Positions 34,601 through 46,600 of a DNA stretch of 64,000 nucleotides are shown piece by piece (positions within the stretch are counted from its first letter, which is position 1; the number at the start of each line of letters is the position of its first letter). A model generated the notes under the pieces. That model was not told where the DNA came from and made no database searches. It worked only from the letters and a program-made list of their open reading frames with translations. The DNA is from Bemisia tabaci (Eukaryota > Arthropoda > Insecta > Hemiptera > Aleyrodidae): assembly GCF_918797505.1 (NCBI RefSeq), contig NC_092796.1, positions 57,008,851-57,072,850 of the forward strand, given 5' to 3'. Made by a program: the position numbers and the translations under genes.

Positions 34601-37600
34601 AACCTGATTAGTGGCGGGTGCTTTGAATTATATCCTCGCCAAGGTTTGGATGATGCGGCGTGGCGTCGCTCGGGTGCGGTTAATCCCGGGTTTTCCGAAA
34701 CGTTCTGAAAGCGTGTTTTCTGTTTCAGCATCTGCGTGACGGTGGTGGTGCTGAACGTTCACTTCAGGTCGCCGCAAACGCACACGATGGCGCCGTGGGT
34801 GAAACGAGTCTTCATTCACATCCTCCCGAAACTCCTGGTGATGAGACGGCCACACTATCCGGTTGATAAGCGCGGGTGAGTTAGCGCTGCTCCGCTCTCC
34901 TCTCTGACTAAGTAACTTTCACTCGGCTGAAGTGCTTTTCTAAAGGCCGCCTGGGGCCCGGGGGGGCCGGGGGGGGGGGGGGCACGCTCGCTCAATGCCG
35001 GCTTTACAGGTGCATTCATGCCAGAATTCGCGCGCTGTGTGCTGTGTCGTCTCCTAAATCACCCCTCTCGTCGGAGCACCCACCGTCGACCCTGTTGACC
35101 CGAGTGGGAACTTTCACTCCCACCGGTGTCGCTTTTCCCTCGGAATTTCAATTCGGCACGGATAAAAAAATGCGAATTTTTGCAATTGGATTCGGCTAAC
35201 TTTTCGGACAGAATCCTTGAATCGGACATTCTTTTTCTCAAGCCAATCTACTGGTACACCGAAAAAAAAAAGATACTGCAGTAACATGCCGGATATTACG
35301 GTTGTTAAAAAAATGTGCGACAACTCTTGGATGTTGCTATTAACACTCAGGCAGTTAACGTAGCATGATAGGATGTAAAAGTAATATCCTAGGATGTTAC
35401 TTTAACAGCCAGAGTGGTAATGACAACATCCAAGAGTTGTCGCACATTTTTTTAACATCCAGGATGTTACTACAGCGCCTTTTTTTCTTCGGCGAGTCCG
35501 TTGAGCTCATCAACAACCGGAGTTTGAACCAAATTCAAAATTTTCCGACACACCACCTCTCCACCTCTGGCAAATTTCCGCGATTGATTTTGATCGAGTT
35601 TTTCAACCACATCGGCAGGGTTGCAAACCATAGGAGAGAAACGCTCTGTTAAATTCAAGAACTAAATTCAGGTGCTTGATGAATTTCAGCCAACGTTTGC
35701 ATCCGTTTGCACCTCGAGAGGTGGGTCGAGAATTTTGAATACGGCCGTTTTTGCTGCCAGTATGAAAATCAAACGTAGGCGCATCGTCAACCGAAGGGAA
35801 TTTTGTTTTGTAGGTTTGGCAGTAGGTCATTAACTATCGATGGAATCCAGTCTCGGAAATTTGCCTTTTGAGATGAGTCGAGCAGTGAATGGGAGTAAAA
35901 AGTTTCACCAAAAACCTTAAAGAGTAAAGTATTTTTCGAAAACATGGCTTATTTACTTCTTGTTGCGTCAATTAATTAGGGCACTTTTTTTTAATAAAAT
36001 CCAGATTTTGGTTAAACTTCTTCGGGATTTGTTTGAAATTTAAATACTCGATTCTGATTGGTCCAAATTTCAACGATGATACGACAGTCATCCATTCAAA
36101 AAATGAGCCAAACCCAGTCGCGGAAAGCCTCTTAAAAGTTCGAGGGGCGAATCCTGCAAGGAAATCTTTCAAGTCAACAGCTCACTTACACACAAAAATA
36201 AAACCGCTCAGAACTGGCAACATCAGCGATCGTCATCTGCTGCTACTCCTCAGATTTTTTTAAAGTCAATCTAAAATTAAAATGAGGCCCAGGGGGTTGA
36301 ACTAGTGATGCTGGTAGGTTGAGCTCGCTATTGAAGAAGTGAAAACTGTGCGAGGCACACTTTCTCTGATAGATTTGCCGTCACAAAAAAAACCCCACAG
36401 GCGTCGAGAAAAATTTAATGAAATTTAAACTTGCGCTTGCAATTAAAAGCATCAGTCATTTACTCGCGGGCGGAGCAAAAAATGAAATTACTAATCTGCA
36501 TATGTTTCCCATTCTTCAAGCCTAAAGCTCGTGGGAGACCCGCGCGGAAAGGAAAGGCGGCATTATTGAAAATGGCAGTCACTTTTAAAAGCTAAGAGAG
36601 GGGAAGAGAGGTTGATAAATGGAAGTAGCAGTTGGAGGTAGGACAGCAGTGGAGGCTGCATGGGGGGGGGGGGGGAGGGGAAGGCTGGGGCAACCTAACA
36701 CTTGTTCAATGAGATCTGAGTCGTGCGCTTGTTAGAATTGCCAGCGTGCACCAGCGAACCATCACTTCCCAGGATAAATACATACCACGCCTGGATAACT
36801 TCATATTACTTGATTCAAGGCTTCATTGCTGGTCTGTTGTCATTTAGCACCCTGATGACTTTCTACTTAGAAAGGACTCCATGCAGATATTATTTAGATG
36901 TACATTGATTGCATGATTTTTTCCCTGATACCCTTTAGTCATCCTCCAAAGTTTTAAAATAAGGTGAAAAGTACTGTTTCCATTTTGTAACCGATTTCAA
37001 TGTATAGATATCGATGGTTCATTGAATACAGTACTTTTGACTTCGTTTTAATCTTTGCAAGACAATTTTCGTTCTGAGAATTCCACAGTGATTAATTTAA
37101 GACTGAAATTTCAATTTTCCTAAAATAATCCAACCATCGTTAATATTTGAAATGAGAGATGAAGATGCATCTTAAAATTGCGAGCCACAACCATAGAATC
37201 CAGACTCATGAGTTGATTCCGATACCTCTTCCGTTCTCTACGCGAAATTTGAAACGAGGCATTTTTTCGTAGTGATTTAAATCTTAGCCTACCTGGCGGT
37301 CAGTTCACTCAGTCCCGATTACATTGTGAGGCGAGCTACCTCTCAAGCGAAAAGTGGAAATAGGTGTGGAGGCTAGCGCTGCCGTGCTAAGGAAAAACGT
37401 CGTATGAACCTTCGGGCGTTGCCTAATTTCGATTGATAAAACACGATTTTCCTGGTAAACTCATGAATATTTTTCTTCCAATTTTTCAGATAATATTGTT
37501 CGCAATTTCAACTAAGGGTCCTGAAAATTTCGAGGAAAAATATTCCTAATTTTCCTCAAAAATAAACATTTTATCGAGGGGAATTTGGCAACTCTGGAAT

Positions 37601-40600
37601 GTTGATACGGCGTTCTTGCTTAGGACGGGAGAGCGGGGGTCTCCCCTGCGCACTGGATTGAAACCAGGCCGCGGTCACCTCAGCGAGCGAACTAATGAAC
37701 ACAGAGATGCGAGCTCCATGCGCGGTGCGAGGTGATGAATTAATAAACGGCTTGGAAATGGAGGCGGTCTGCAACTTTGCTCCAGTTCCTGGAAATTCCC
37801 GCCCAAAACCGTGCAGTCATCACTCTGCTCTCATGTTTCATGCAGTCCCCGCAGAACAAATTCTCGGGTAGAGGTCCGCACACTCTTTCCATTGAGCCTC
37901 CCCCCACCAAAAAAAAATGACTCTCATAATAATAAAACGCTCGCTCCAAAGTAAAATCCAGCAGTTTCCAGCACTGCCGTGCTAAGGAAAAACGCCGTAT
38001 GAGCCTTCAGGCGTTGCCAAATTTCCTCTGGCAAATCACTGATTTTCAGGAAAATTTTTGAAAATTTATCTGTCAATTTCTCAGATAATTTTTTTATAAT
38101 TTGATCTGGAGTGTCTGAAAATCCCAAGAAAAAATATTCACATGTTTCCTCTAAAATAAACATTTTATCCCTGGAAATTTGGCAACTCTCGAATGTTCTT
38201 CCTTAGCAGGGCAGAGCAGTGTTCGAAACTCACCTTTGATTTTAGGCGCCATTGAAGAATTTTTAGGGGCCAAATTGACTTTTGCCAATATATTACGGCG
38301 CATTTAGAGAAAAGTTAGACGCGAGATGTTTTCGTAACAGAACTAGTAAGTAGCTGTTACTTGAAGAAGACAGAAGCACTAAGGATGAAATCGTGAAGCA
38401 TAAAAAAAGCTTTCACTTGTAGTGCTGAAAATTTCGAATGACCACCTGATATGAAAATTCAGATTTTTAGGGGCCACGTTTGCGCAGAGCTTTCCTTTTT
38501 TAGGCGCCGTGGCCGATTTTTTAGGCGCATTTGGCGCGTTGGCGCCAGCGAGTTTCGAACACTGGTTTCCAGTGAACTGAACCTTGTTTGGTAAAATGAA
38601 GGTCCACTCAAGGAAAACAGTCAGCAGGATTTAACTTTATTGTATTCGTTTGAAAAATGTACGGTCACGTGCAGCTCAAAAAAAACTAAATCAACTGCGA
38701 AAACTATGATTTACAAACCCAAAGTTTCTACGATTCATAATTGTTTTGGCTTAAAGAAAAGAGGAAGAAAAAACCTTCAGATTCAGGAGGTTCTTAACGG
38801 AAAATCCTCTTTTCTAGCTAATTGCATCGCGGCAACCAGACAACACAATATGGAATTAGAGCACGGCAAAGGAGCCGCGTGGATTACGGCGCAGAGATAC
38901 AACTATTCGTGCTTGATGGATGTCCGCGTTGCATAGCCTGCAAAATTGAAGGCGCTATGGCGCGAGGCATGAACTTGCAATGTTCCACATTATGCTGGCG
39001 ATGAGATGTTGCTCAGACTCGGGAGGGAAGTTAAAAAACGAGACCCTAGTACGGCTTTCTTATCCTCGTTTTCCTTAACACTCGATTTTTTCCCTTTTTC
39101 TTAATTTGACGTCTGATTCTTTTTTACGATACATTTCAGGATAGGGTAAAAAATCGAGTTTTAACGCATCCGAGGGTATGGGAAAGCCGTACTCAGGCTC
39201 CTTTTTTAACTTTTTTCCCGCATTTGAGCAACACCTCATTGCCAGCATGAAGTGGGAAGTTGTAAGTTCACACCTCGCGCCGTCCCGCCTTCAATTTTGC
39301 AGGCTATGCAACGCAGACATCCATCAAGCACGAATAGTTGTATCTCTGCGCCGTAATCCATGCGGCTCCTTTGCCGTGCTATATCAGTAGATCTACATCT
39401 AAAGCTTGTGTGTGCCGGTCCCATAAAACCCTCCGGTCACGTGTTTTTAGCGAAACTCGAGTCAGTTTGACCTGGCTTAGGCATCCAAGGGTTAATTTCA
39501 AGAAAATGATGTGTCGATCAAATCAATACGGATGTTAAATTTTTGTGAAATCAATGTATCACAAAATAGTTGTAAGACTTTACTTCTAGTACTAAATGCT
39601 CACTGAATTCTATTGTTTCCAAATTTTTCATTCACCATAAAGAACTTTTGTACAGTTTTTTTACGTCACTCCTGTAACATTTGATTTGTTTGACATGCTC
39701 TTTCTCTGCATTTAGGGATTAATTTTAAGGCTTTGGAGAGAGTTTCTCGTCAAAGCCTCAAAATTCCTTTTTTTGACATAGTACACCAGTGGACAAGGTA
39801 CAAACTTACACATTCTGATACATGTTTTTTTACCAACATTTCAAGTAAAACACTAAATTTAACTGATAACCAAGATATTCAGTGTTTCTTGACGCAAAAA
39901 TTCAAACCTCTCACTCATGAAAATACAAAGGTCAACTTGAGAAAAATCGCACACTAAACGTTTTACTGTAAAATTCTCTGTTGCATTATTTTATTCAAGT
40001 ATGTATTTTATTCGAGTAGACCATCGTTTTTCTTGCGAGCGGGAATTTAAAATTCTCGTAACCAATGTTAACGAAAAACTTTAATATCTTAGTTAGGAGT
40101 TACTTTCAGTAATTTAGCGAATCGTTTTCTACGTTAATCCCCCCATGTAATTTAGGTTTTTGATTTATTAAAAAATCCTGCAACCTTGAGATATTATTCA
40201 ATTGGGCTACGGTAGCGGACTTGTAAGAGTATAGGCTCGAATAAGATTTAAAGAGAGGTATTTCTGCACACTACATGAAATTTTGATTATGAAATACGTA
40301 TAAGAAACGCTTAAATTAGTACCTTGTCCACCGGTCCATTTAACAAAAATCCCTGGAATGAAAATTTTCCCTCCGAGGACTTCGGACCTTGTCCCCTGTG
40401 GTCGGCCTTGGAGGGGGGGGGAGGGGGGCACATTGATTAGCTCCGCTTAGGGCGGCCTCAGTTGCAATTTCCTCGTGGGATGCTCTTTGATGTGGCATTA
40501 CTTCTGTGCAGGTTGGCGGCATCGTGTCAGAGGATCATGGTGCGAACATGCAACGGGAACGTGGAGCTCCGAGACTCGAGTCTATTCCCGCACCACGCAG

Positions 40601-43600
40601 CACCTCCCGCTCTCCCCAGTGAATTATTAAACACTCCTGCTCAATATGTCTTCCAACACAGTTCCAGGTAAAGGCCCTAATCCAATGCCCAGTCTCCCTA
40701 CCACCGGACTAACTAGTCCAGCTTTTATCCTTCTGCTCGCATCTCCCACTCCATATTCTACGTATCGTCGCCCCTCCGACATATCTCAATTTCCATGTGA
40801 GCCCTATTCTATATATGAATTCATGCTTTCTGGGGCTCATCCGAAAATCGAGATACACCCTAACGACAAAGGAGGGATGATATTCGCCGCATGGATCAAT
40901 TCAAAGTAACAACGAGCGGCTCGCAACTGCTTTCCACTATTAAGCGCCCTCGTTGGCGGTAAAATGTCCGAACTCTAAATTGCTAAATTTTCTCTCGACT
41001 TACATAATTTTTAGAAATGAACACTTATCTAATTTTAACTATGGATGTAATATGAAGGTCATAAATGGAGCTGGGCTTACACTATTTTGAGGGGAAAGCA
41101 GGTCAAAATGTTCAAACACTTCCCCTCAAAATAGTGTGTAGTCATTGCTACCTTGTTACATACGGTTTGGATCACGTTTTCTTATTATTTTTTCTGTATG
41201 AAAGTTATACTAAGCAAACTGCCGGTGGAGTGAACCCAGTTTGACGAGATTTCGAGAAAAACTGATAATTGGTACTCTTTTCTAACAGTTTAACACGAAC
41301 GGAGATTCGCCATGTCGCCCAATCGGTGTTTTGTGACTTTAGCCATGAATATGGAGCCTCGCATAATCCATCGTTTCTCAAACGGAAAAACGTAACTCCA
41401 TTCCGATATTGCAAATTTGTCTCAACCAATTCAATTCTTTACAGGCATATGACTTCGCAAATTATTTTAAAATTGTGCTGATTTTTGCGTGCAATCAGAA
41501 AAAAAAATCAGTGAAATTTTAAGACTTTTGCAGATTCAACAATTTCCTGGTAAAATTACCATTTGCGAGTGAAAATTTAGCGACGTCGAAATGTAGTTAC
41601 GATCTTCCGTCCTGGAAACGACGAATCAGTATACAGGGTGATCCAAAGTCCCGCACCCTCGGCACTATGCATCCTCTCTGTAACCCTTTAAGAAATTGAG
41701 ATATAGAGTTGAAATTTAGGGAATGCTCCGAGGTCGAAGAAAACGACTTTTAGAACTCCCCTCCCCCAATTTTGAGGGGGGTCTTCCTGAAAATAGAGCG
41801 AGAAGCCTAGAGTCTAAAGAGGTGGTGCGGGGCATTTCAATCACCCTGTAGATGAACATGGCAAGGCGAGCGCTAGTAACCATTAGAAAATGTTAGCTCC
41901 GAAAACTGACGTGTCCACATTGCTTTAAAAGGTCATGTGTGGTCTCCAATGTATGCAGATATAGTTTCCATATGAGAAAATTGTCTACTACTGAGGGGTT
42001 TGGAGGACAAGGCGGCATGAGTGCGGTTTTTGAAAAAATCGAGATATTTATGAACTCAACTGAAACTAGTCTGAAAGTATATTCTGTGAAAAATTCACAA
42101 CTAAAATTCAACTTTAAAGCGTCAAAAAGTGAATTTAAACTTCCTTTTTGCCAGTACGTTCCATGTAATTTTAGAACTTTAAACACGTATTTATCGAAAT
42201 AGCAAAAACTGCACTTATGCACCTTGTTCTTCAAGCCCTGCAATTCCACATGACTACCTTGCTATTAAGAAGAACGCCATATGAGCATTCAAATGTTGCC
42301 AAATCTTCTCTCAGAAAATATTATTTTTGGAGAACGTTATGAATATTTTGCCTTGAAATTCTCAGACACTTTGATCAAATTACGAACAAAATCCTCAAAA
42401 AATCGGAGGAAGAATATTTAAACATTTTATCCGAAATTTGTAAGTCTGAAGGCTCATACGGCGTTTTCCCTATATACGGCGGATGAGCTTCGCCAAACGA
42501 GAACTCTAAAGCGTCCTTGACGACTCATGTGGAAATCCAGGTGCAAAACTTGGGTCACCGAACGTGCGAAACTTCTTGAATGATATTTCGAATGTGCGCG
42601 CGGGCGTGGCTGATATGAAGTTTGTTTGGCAGGGACACGGAACCAACAATAATAGGAAGTAGCTGTGAAATTCACGGAGCACCCCCGGCCCTCTCGCAAC
42701 TGTTCCCGGACACCCTGGGCGAAAACGGGTGCGGAGGGGTGACCCCGGAGCCATCCCCCAACGAGAACGGCTCGGCAGTGCCGACGAGCAGCAGCCACCA
42801 CTTGCCGCAACGTTGGCATCACTGCCCCGAGCTCCACAAAGCCTTCGATGGAGTTCGCTACATTGCCGACCACACCAAAAAGGAAGAGGATTCCACAAAG
42901 GTAAACCTTCCAGTAATTATCAAATGGATAAGGGACGTTGGGACTATCCTCCCGTCTTCCCGAGGAACAAATTTTCCAAATGGAGTTTTCCAATCTAATT
43001 TGAATGGACCAGTAGACAAGGTACGATTTCAGCATTCTAATACACGATTTTCAACCGAAATATCACATGGAACGCTATTTCCTCAACGAAATTTATTGAA
43101 AAAAAAAAACTCCTGACTGCGTTTTTAGTATACATTGGTTACAAGGATTTTGCATTCCCAACTCACAAGAATAAAAACGGTCTACTTGAATCCAAATGGC
43201 GCTATACAACGGTTTGATACATTTTATAATTTAATCAGTTGTTATCAAAAGGGAACATGTCTATTCCAGTGGCGTGGCGTGAATTGCGATATATCGATTG
43301 TGGTGCCATTTAAACCTATGAAAAAATATCGATTATCAGGGTGTTCGCAGCGAACACCTTAGTAATCGATTCTTTACCATAGCTTCAAATGGCGAGATAT
43401 CGATAATCGATTATTCACGCCACGCCACTGGTCTATTCCTTGTCCTGAGTCTTAGGTAGCATGCTCCTTTTATGCAAGCCAAGGTTCATGCAAAAATTGA
43501 TTGTTCCCTTTTGAAAACAACCGATTTAATTGAGCAATGCTTTTTCAGCGCCTTATGAAGCCCCGAAAGTAAAGTTGCCATTTTTTCATATCGCAAAGAC

Positions 43601-46600
43601 TGGGGCGGTAACTTTCAGTGCGTTATTTGTCTCAGGTGGACGCTTGAATTTTTTTTTTCTTGAGCGAGATGTTTGAATTCACTAATCGAAAAACCTTAAA
43701 TAGTTTGGTTAGGAGCTAGTTAAAATAATATTATTGCGCGGATCGTATTTTGCGTGAAATTTTGGTCAAGGAACGTGTATTAAAATGCTTAATTCGGCAG
43801 CTCATCTACTGGTCCATTCCACCAATCTAAATGAAGGACTTTTATTGAGACTTTTAATCTGAGGCTTTATAATAAAATTTTTGCTCAAACGTAGCAGTCA
43901 GCTTGATTTTACAGAACTTCATCTCCGCAGTCTTGCTACTCCCGTTGGTAACACTGCGATATATCTTACTCTCTTTATATTAGAGATTAAATAATCACGT
44001 GCTTTCTGAGACCTCCGAAGGAGCGAGAGCCTGCGCGATACTTACTCTGTCGCTGTTCTGACATAAGGGATATCTCAATTTTCACATAAAAAAGCATGGA
44101 GTCATATGGACAACAGGGTTCTCGTGGAGATTCAGATACACCCTTACGGCAGAGGAGCGACTTCTGATGTCCTCCTATGCCTCCAGAGAAAATCGGCTTA
44201 ACGTTGGCTCTATTAATGGCGTCTTGTGGACCTGTCCCATTTTCATCCTTCTTTTTCTCACGACATTAGCATTTCAATTTTTGTATTTGCTTTTGGCAAA
44301 ATTGGATCCCTCTTAACAAGAAAGATACCATTCTGAATTGCAATAACATACGGCGAATATCTATTTCCCCCTGAATATTGGGCTGTTTCTCGGTGGGGCA
44401 GCAGGGACGGATTTACCTACTTGCCGCCCATGGGCCGCCTGTATTTTGCCGCTCCCTCCTCATTCGTTTTGAAACATCAATAAAAACGAACAGGGGGAGG
44501 TGTGCATAAGACGTGTTAACTCGACGTGTTGGACAAATTTTTTGCGAAAGCCCTGTCAACACAACTACCAAAAGTTCGCGGAACTTTGCCCGAAAGTAAG
44601 TTCGTAGACCTATCTCTGTGTGGACAAGGCCTTCCATTTATAAGAAATAAACGAAAAAATTATGAAAGAACAAACATAAATGTCGTTTGGTAATCTTAAC
44701 TCCCGCCGCCGCGCCGCGCCATGTCGCGCTGACCTCACTGTGTTCGACGCAATGCAAGAAGTATTCATGCAGTCTTGTAGGCGCTATGCGCTTCACGCCG
44801 ACCGCTGCTGACCGCAGTGTGTTTGACGCAATGCTAGAAGTATTCATGCAGTCTTGTAGGCGCTGACCCCTGCTGACCGCACTGTGTTCGACGCAATGCG
44901 TGAAGTATTCATGCAGTCTTGTAGGCGCTATGCGTTTCACGTCGACCGCTACTGACCGCTTTGTGTTTGACGCAATGCGCGAAGTATTCATGCAGTTATG
45001 TAGGCGCTAATATGTGTTACATGCCGACCACCGCGCCGAAGGCCTCTTTCATCTCGAGTCCTTCGACATCATTCCTCCCTGCGCCACGCCGTTCCAGGCC
45101 AAATTGTGTGTTTGATTTCTCTCTTAGCTCGACTAATTGAAGATGCTGTCTCTTGCATCACCAAAAGACAACAAAATTAGAAATTACTATACTCTCAGGA
45201 AATGAGAGATCTTGTCGTCTTTTCTCGTTTGTACTTTTTTTCTGAATCCAATTTTTTTTTCTTCATATACCTACATTTAAAAAAAAAAAATTGTCACCAC
45301 ATGCGGTCACCCCCTAAATCCGGTCCTGTAGGGCAGTTGTTACGGTGTGTATAGAAACATAATACGTCATGGATTTAGAATTCTTACATTTTAGATTTAG
45401 GAGCCTCTGCTTGCTTATTATTGAATTTGATAGACAAAGCTGTAGAAAAAGTACACCAAAAGAAAATGAAGGGATGTCATCCGTTGAAACGGGTGATTGT
45501 TTTAAACGAAGGGAGAAAATTGTGGTCTAACTATTGGGTCTCTAGGCTCGTGGTTTGCCGTTAGGTAGTTTATTTTTTACCTCCTCTGTCCATTGCAAGT
45601 ACCCGTTTCCACTGCACTGAAAGGATCATTGCATTCTCTTTTTGTCATCTTTGCCTATTGCTTTGTCTATCAGTTTTAATAATCAGCCCGCAGTTGGCTC
45701 CATCCTGGTTTGCCGTTCTTTTGAGAAAAATAGCAAGGTCCTCACAGGAATGTCGCACCTCTGATTGGATTGGATAAACCAGGCCAAGCAGGTTGTTAAA
45801 AGTTTATCTTGCTTTATCAACCGCATCTCTTTCACTCGAAGAAAGTTTTACTGAAAAAACCTATTGTATATATTTAAAAAGAATATTAATCTTGTTTTGA
45901 TGCAGTTTTTCGTGTTTTATCAAGACCTTCTCTTCCAAGAGAATAAAGTTCTCCAACTTTAAATGAATATATTATCATCATTATGAGTTCTACTTTCTCT
46001 TTTTTATTGGAAAACTACAGTAAATTATGGATGCAAAGGATCGTCTATGCGAGTTTTGTACCTTTGCCCTCTTTATCTCTACGTTCATTTTGTGACAATC
46101 ATCATTTCTTAGCTGTAGTTCAAGGGTGCTTTTCAATGGAAATTCGAAATCTAATATTTGCCTTCAATGCGTCTGCTATGAAAAGTGACTATGTCGTGCC
46201 ACACAGATAATGATGTCACAATTTCGCATTAAGATTGTGCAGTGTATTGAAGACGTTCGTGTGTGTGTCACGCTGGGAACTCAGGATTCGCCTTCAATCA
46301 GCCGATTATGCAAAATGACTGTCGTGACGCACGAATAGTGGTATCACAATTTTCCGAGGAGATTGCGGTATGTGTTGAAGGCGTTTCTCTTCCGTCATTG
46401 AAACTGTAGAGAATACAGCTAATACATCCACGATTGCAAGTTTATGATGGAGTAGTAAGATTGCGTAGCCCGTGATTTTACCTTTCAATCGACAAATTAG
46501 AAATCAGGATTATGAAGATTTGACAAAGATGTAATAGAGGTCAGCCTCATCACGATATCAACCGACAATGACACAATTATTTTCGTCTACACTTCAAAAT

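Larger units (their letters stand above)
33535..34728 (+). other. Intron (1194 bp) between TM2 and TM3-end exons
   Basis: GTAATA..TTTCAG. About half of it is three family E copies in tandem-like order (33833-33970, 34041-34158, 34291-34427). Confidence 0.9.
34876..40511 (+). other. Intron (5636 bp) in the cytoplasmic-loop region
   Basis: GTGAGT..GTGCAG. Contains a G-rich run at 34960-34982, a hairpin element at 35258-35492, a G run near 36662, two family B copies, a CAGTGTTCGAAACTC element, the 520-bp palindromic element and a family G copy. 35500-36650 and 36680-37370 show nothing recognised. Confidence 0.9.
40668..42632 (+). other. Intron (1965 bp) between cytoplasmic-loop exons
   Basis: GTAAAG..GGCAG. 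Nearly half is mobile-element sequence: family C at 40765, a short perfect hairpin at 41079-41137, family F at 41634, family H at 41993 and family B at 42253. Confidence 0.88.

Noticed and set aside
42454..43035. 193-codon frame on the minus strand
   Set aside because: Antisense shadow of the nAChR exon 42633-42900 and its flanks; length is due to the GC-rich coding exon.
44638..44991. 117-codon frame with internal protein repeats
   Set aside because: It is the ~79-bp tandem array read as protein; frame persistence follows from the repeat.
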